A DNA stretch of 64,000 bases, taken from contig WACJ01000006.1 in NCBI GenBank assembly GCA_008973525.1, positions 62,001-126,000 of the forward strand, read 5' to 3'. Shown here one piece after another: positions 60,606 through 64,000 of the stretch. Source of the DNA: Stenopsyche tienmushanensis. Its lineage: Eukaryota; Arthropoda; Insecta; Trichoptera; Stenopsychidae. The notes below the pieces were generated by a model that did not search any database, was not told where the DNA came from, and was given only the letters and a program-made list of their open reading frames with translations. Both the position numbers and the translations under genes were made by a program. Positions within the stretch are counted from its first letter, which is position 1. Each line of letters starts with the position of its first letter.

Positions 60606-62762
60606 TCTGAGTTACGGAGACAGTGCATCGCCTGGCACCGCCGGACGCAGCGACACCCGAGCTCCGATGAACTGCGCCTAGGATACAAGAATGCGAGGAA
60701 AGCACTGCGCGTTGCCATCAGGCAAAGCAAAGCACAGTGCTGGGACGAGCTATGCGAGTCTGTGAACGCAGATCCGTGGGGAAAACCCTACAAGATCGTG
60801 AGACGCAAACTCCGATCTGCGAAAATAGATCCGTTCCTGAGCAGCCCCGAAAACCTCAAAGCAACGGTAGACAAGCTCTTTCCGAGCCCACCACCAGTAG
60901 ACTCGGTAACCATATCCCTTGGAACACCTGAGGAGACGGGACTCCCCTTCACCGTGGAAGAGCTCGCCAAGGCTGCAAAGCGTCTGGCGACAAAGAAAGC
61001 CCCCGGACTGGATGGAGTGCCCAATATAGTCATCGGCCTGGTCGCCGGCATTGACCCGGACCTCCTGCTAACGGTATTTAATATTTGCTTATCGGAAGGG
61101 ATCTTCCCACCACCTTGGAAGCGCCAGAAGCTGGTGCTCATCCCCAAAGGGAAGACAACATCGGGACCGTCGGCCTATAGACCGCTGTGCATGTTGGACG
61201 GGCTAGGGAAACTGCTGGAGAGACTATTGCTCCAGCGACTCCAGCAGTTTATCGAACCTGCGTTATCCCCGCAACAGTACGGCTTCCGTGCAGGCCGCTC
61301 CACAATCGACGCTGTCACCGAGGTCGTTGACACGGTGAAACAGGCGTGGGGTGGCAGTATCAAGGCAAGTAAACACGTAGTAATGATAGCCTTGGACGTC
61401 AAGAACGCCTTCAACTCCGCAAGATGGAACTTAATAAACAAGGCCTTGAAGGAAATTGACGTCCCGCCATACTTAACCAGAATGGTGGAGAGCTACCTGC
61501 ACGAGAGGACACTAATATATACAGAAGCCGACGGGACGAGCAAACAAAGACCAGTCACCGCGGGAGTCCCACAGGGTTCGGTGCTCGGACCCACCCTGTG
61601 GAACGCAATGTATGATGGCTTATTGAGGACACCGCTCATGGAGGGCGCCAAAATGGTCGCCTTCGCTAACGACGTCGCAATACTAGTCACCGCCAAAACG
61701 GAGTACCTCGAAATAATCTGCGAAGACACGCTAAGGAGGGTCAGGAACTGGTTGACGGGGGCTGGACTGCAGCTCGCCGCCCAGAAGACTGAGGCCATCT
61801 TCTTTACTAGGCGAAGAAAGCTTGCTCCCCCACCTCTGAGTATCGAGAACTGTGAGATCAAGTTCTCAAGATCCATCCGTTACTTGGGGGTTGAAATTGA
61901 CGATAAGCTCCGTTTTGTTACACATACGGAGAAGGCCGCAACAAAGGCGGCTAGTATTGCGGAAGGTCTAGCTAGGTTGATGCCTAACATCGGTGGCCCT
62001 AAGACAAACCGTCGAAGACTATATAACGAGGTGGTGCACTCGGTACTATTGTACGGAGCTCCGATATGGGCCGAGGCACTACACTTCGAAAGGGCCAGGC
62101 TCAATCTGGCTAGAGTACAAAGGAGAAGCGCGATCAGAGTCGCAGCAGCATATCGCACAGTGTCAGAAGACGCAGTCCTGGCACTGACTGCCATTCCGCC
62201 AATCGACCTGCTCGCAAAAGAAAGGAAAGCTATACGCACCGGGGAAACCAGGCAAAGAGCTAGGCAGTCCACCATGGTGGAATGGCAGTCCCGATGGGAC
62301 AGCTCCACCAAAGGTCGATGGACCCATCGGCTCATCCCTGACCTTAAGCCCTGGACAGCTAGGAAACACGGTCAGCTGTGCTACCACCTTACCCAGGCAC
62401 TCACTGGGCATGGCTGCTTTGGTAGCTACCTGCACAGGATTCAAAAAGAGGCCGGTCCGAATTGTCACCATTGCGGAGCGGAGCTGGACGATGCCGCGCA
62501 CACGCTATTCGACTGCCCGGCTTGGAGCACAGAGAGGGATACACTGCGGGAGGAGCTTGAAGTCAATTCACTCACTCCCAGCAACATGGTCCCTACGATG
62601 CTAACCAATGCCAGGGCATGGAACGCGTTGTCCAGATACGTCGCGTGCGTTATGCTGCAGAAGGAGGATGCTGAACGACTGAGACGTCGGACACGAACCG
62701 AAGCATCCTCCTCCTCCTCAACCCATGAGCGAGAAAACCCAGCAGAGATATATCAAGAATAG
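60606..62762 (+). CDS. R1-clade LINE pol fragment: reverse transcriptase, mutated catalytic motif
   Basis: The frame is open from the first base of the insertion to TAG at 62760 (718 codons); an in-frame stop (60600-60602) lies just outside in the target DNA, so no host start is implied. It begins in the linker after the endonuclease (ARKALRVAIRQSKAQCWDEL). RT motifs: KKAPGLDG, then motif A IALDVKNAFN with Asp264, motif B GVPQGSVLGP from residue 320, and motif C FANDVAILV. Residue 355 of motif C is Asn (AAC, 61668-61670) where the first Asp of the F/YADD box is expected. That Asp binds catalytic metal, so the enzyme should be dead even apart from the truncation. Near the C-terminus, Cys620, Cys623, His632 and Cys637 form the CCHC knuckle usual for this clade. 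The IPPIDLLAKER and LTGHGCFGSYL stretches also fit R1/TRAS-type LINEs. Confidence 0.88.
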   Translation, partial: SELRRQCIAWHRRTQRHPSSDELRLGYKNARKALRVAIRQSKAQCWDELCESVNADPWGKPYKIVRRKLRSAKIDPFLSSPENLKATVDKLFPSPPPVDSVTISLGTPEETGLPFTVEELAKAAKRLATKKAPGLDGVPNIVIGLVAGIDPDLLLTVFNICLSEGIFPPPWKRQKLVLIPKGKTTSGPSAYRPLCMLDGLGKLLERLLLQRLQQFIEPALSPQQYGFRAGRSTIDAVTEVVDTVKQAWGGSIKASKHVVMIALDVKNAFNSARWNLINKALKEIDVPPYLTRMVESYLHERTLIYTEADGTSKQRPVTAGVPQGSVLGPTLWNAMYDGLLRTPLMEGAKMVAFANDVAILVTAKTEYLEIICEDTLRRVRNWLTGAGLQLAAQKTEAIFFTRRRKLAPPPLSIENCEIKFSRSIRYLGVEIDDKLRFVTHTEKAATKAASIAEGLARLMPNIGGPKTNRRRLYNEVVHSVLLYGAPIWAEALHFERARLNLARVQRRSAIRVAAAYRTVSEDAVLALTAIPPIDLLAKERKAIRTGETRQRARQSTMVEWQSRWDSSTKGRWTHRLIPDLKPWTARKHGQLCYHLTQALTGHGCFGSYLHRIQKEAGPNCHHCGAELDDAAHTLFDCPAWSTERDTLREELEVNSLTPSNMVPTMLTNARAWNALSRYVACVMLQKEDAERLRRRTRTEASSSSSTHERENPAEIYQE

Positions 62763-62993
62763 AAGAACCGTGAAGAATTCACGTTAACACGAGGCCCTAG
62801 AGGGACACATACCGCCACCCTAGAGCAATACTTCGCGGTAGCCGGGTGGCGGCGGAACCGGAGGAGGGGTTTAGTGAGTCTGGCGATGCTCAGTCAAATA
62901 CTAGCGAGACGCATTACCAATGCTTAGTCAAACCTCACACTACCTCAGAAGGAGGCGTCTTCTTGAAGATTCCCCTCCTTCGAAAAAAAAAAA
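60606..62993 (+). mobile_element. 5'-truncated R1-clade non-LTR retrotransposon
   Basis: A 2.39-kb insertion that is far more GC-rich than its flanks. It is bounded by a perfect 15-bp duplication (60591-60605 and 62994-63008) and ends in a run of about 12 A. The left boundary falls inside the pol frame, so the gag frame, the endonuclease and any 5' UTR are missing, the usual result of incomplete target-primed reverse transcription. A 3' UTR of about 220 bases precedes the A-run. Identical duplications and an uninterrupted frame suggest a recent insertion. Confidence 0.9.
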
Positions 62994-63008
62994 AGTTATG
63001 AATAACAG
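62994..63008 (+). repeat. Right target-site duplication of the R1-clade LINE
   Basis: AGTTATGAATAACAG after the A-run, identical to 60591-60605. Confidence 0.85.
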
Positions 63009-63764
63009 AAAGAGGTATTGACTTTCTAGTAATCCAATAGCATCCTTGTGCAATGTAGTGGTCAATTCAAGAGCATCATTATTTGTGAATTTCTTAAAAT
63101 ACGAGTGTTGTTATGTACCTCTAAATATTAGATCAATTCACACCTTTATTTCTGTATTCATGTCACATCTCTTCCTATTTATTCTATCACTAACCTATTA
63201 ATGACAGTATTTCCCGGTATTCCTTTTAGAGCTTTCCTTATTTTGAGCTCTTTCCATCAACTCATTCTCAAAAGTCGATACGTATTTCTTCACACGCAAC
63301 TTTGTATGAATTATCAATGGTTTCAATAAATCTAACAATTTATAATTTAAGAAGCGTCCCTTACATTGAAGATACACACTCTACACATTAGCGTTTGTAA
63401 TAAAGTTATCACCAGATATAGCAGTAAAATAATAGGATGACCATTTAAGTGCTCCGTATAATAATACACGGAGGATTGGCTGACATTCAATTTTCTCAGA
63501 TTTTCAAATAGGTTAAAATTATTTCAAGGTATTCTAATTGTCTACTTTTATAAAAATATTACATTTTCTTTATTTTATGTTTATTACAGTAAGTTTAAAA
63601 AAATATAAAAGTCACAAAGTGAATACTGTAAGGGATGAGGTAAAAAAATAAGGCAAAATACAGAAGTAAATTTATGAAATTTATTTTAATGATAATTTTA
63701 TTTAATGAGAAAATGGATGAAATATAATTTTATTTCAAAAATTTATATGGCAGTATTTATTCTT
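63009..63764. other. AT-rich stretch before the FBXO42-like exon
   Basis: No coding sequence recognised. It probably contains the minus-strand 3' UTR of the gene entering from the right. Confidence 0.4.
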
Positions 63765-64000
63765 TTATATAATGTCTTTTGGTGGCGTTATAAAGTGTAA
63801 TGAATTTGAAAACTTATTTGATATCATACAATAAAGACCACCAAACATAATCAATTCACCATTTCCTCGTACTAATGAATACATCATAATTCCTTCGGGA
63901 GCGCCTTCCGTTTCGGTATCTTTCTGAGGTTGAATCCAAGATACGGAAGAAAAGCAATTCTCATTTAGAACTGTCGAAATGTCTAACATGTGTAAGGCAA
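63765..64000 (-). CDS. Kelch-repeat protein, C-terminal exon (FBXO42-like), partial
   Basis: The minus-strand frame is open from the window edge to a stop at 63765, about 78 residues. It reads ALHMLDIS, WIQPQKD, then GIMMYSLVRGNGELIMFGGL and ends NSLHFITPPKDII. GELIMFGG is a Kelch blade motif, and the wording resembles the last blade and tail of F-box only protein 42, a substrate receptor of an SCF ubiquitin ligase. With so little sequence the family call is moderate and the specific name uncertain. The gene converges on SYF1, with the LINE insertions between them. Confidence 0.45.
   Translation of the reverse strand, partial: ALHMLDISTVLNENCFSSVSWIQPQKDTETEGAPEGIMMYSLVRGNGELIMFGGLYCMISNKFSNSLHFITPPKDII

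Noticed and set aside
61880..62335. 151-codon minus-strand frame in the LINE
   Set aside because: Antisense to the well-supported reverse-transcriptase frame, with no recognisable motif.

Overview
The window is a piece of an AT-rich, intron-containing animal genome, almost certainly an insect. GT/AG introns, AATAAA poly(A) signals, an arthropod SmydA-type SET gene and many insect-type transposon relics all point that way. Three features suggest Lepidoptera: an opsin-like receptor with glutamate at the retinal-lysine position, an RTE-type LINE tail ending in an ATGATG run, and TTAA-flanked MITEs. The order is an inference, not proven.

Layout. 1-10.17 kb has no recognisable exon. It holds decayed DDE/mariner and hAT-associated repeats and is probably intron or 5' flank of the next gene. 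10.175-16.855 kb (+) carries the last three visible coding exons of an SLC16 monocarboxylate-transporter-like gene. Facing it, 19.226-21.390 kb (-) is a complete seven-exon opsin-like receptor whose Schiff-base lysine is replaced by Glu276. 21.7-39.5 kb is a gene-poor, repeat-rich stretch with weak coding fragments, mariner and hAT relics, a long inverted repeat, and two TTAA-bounded MITE-like families.

39.503-40.667 kb (-) is the long first coding exon of a SmydA-like SET/MYND gene whose 3' exons were not found. 42.967-51.015 kb (+) is a ten-exon Flacc/ZC3H13-like gene, a subunit of the m6A writer-associated complex, with three kinds of transposon debris in its introns. 53.654-54.732 kb (-) is an alpha-aspartyl dipeptidase. 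It shares a 450-bp divergent promoter region with SYF1/XAB2, a spliceosomal HAT-repeat protein at 55.183-58.410 kb (+). After that come a truncated MITE, a decayed LINE and a young 5'-truncated R1-clade LINE with a perfect 15-bp target-site duplication (60.606-62.993 kb). Last is the C-terminal exon of a Kelch/FBXO42-like gene (-) running off the right edge.

The host genes look like unrelated housekeeping or sensory neighbours and not a cluster: two act in nuclear RNA processing (Flacc, SYF1), one in peptide turnover, one in transport and one is a photoreceptor-family protein. Splice phases were checked by hand and join in frame for the SLC16, opsin-like, Flacc, dipeptidase and SYF1 models. 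I found no prokaryote-type system, CRISPR array, tRNA or rRNA. The item most worth pursuing is the Glu276 opsin-like receptor.
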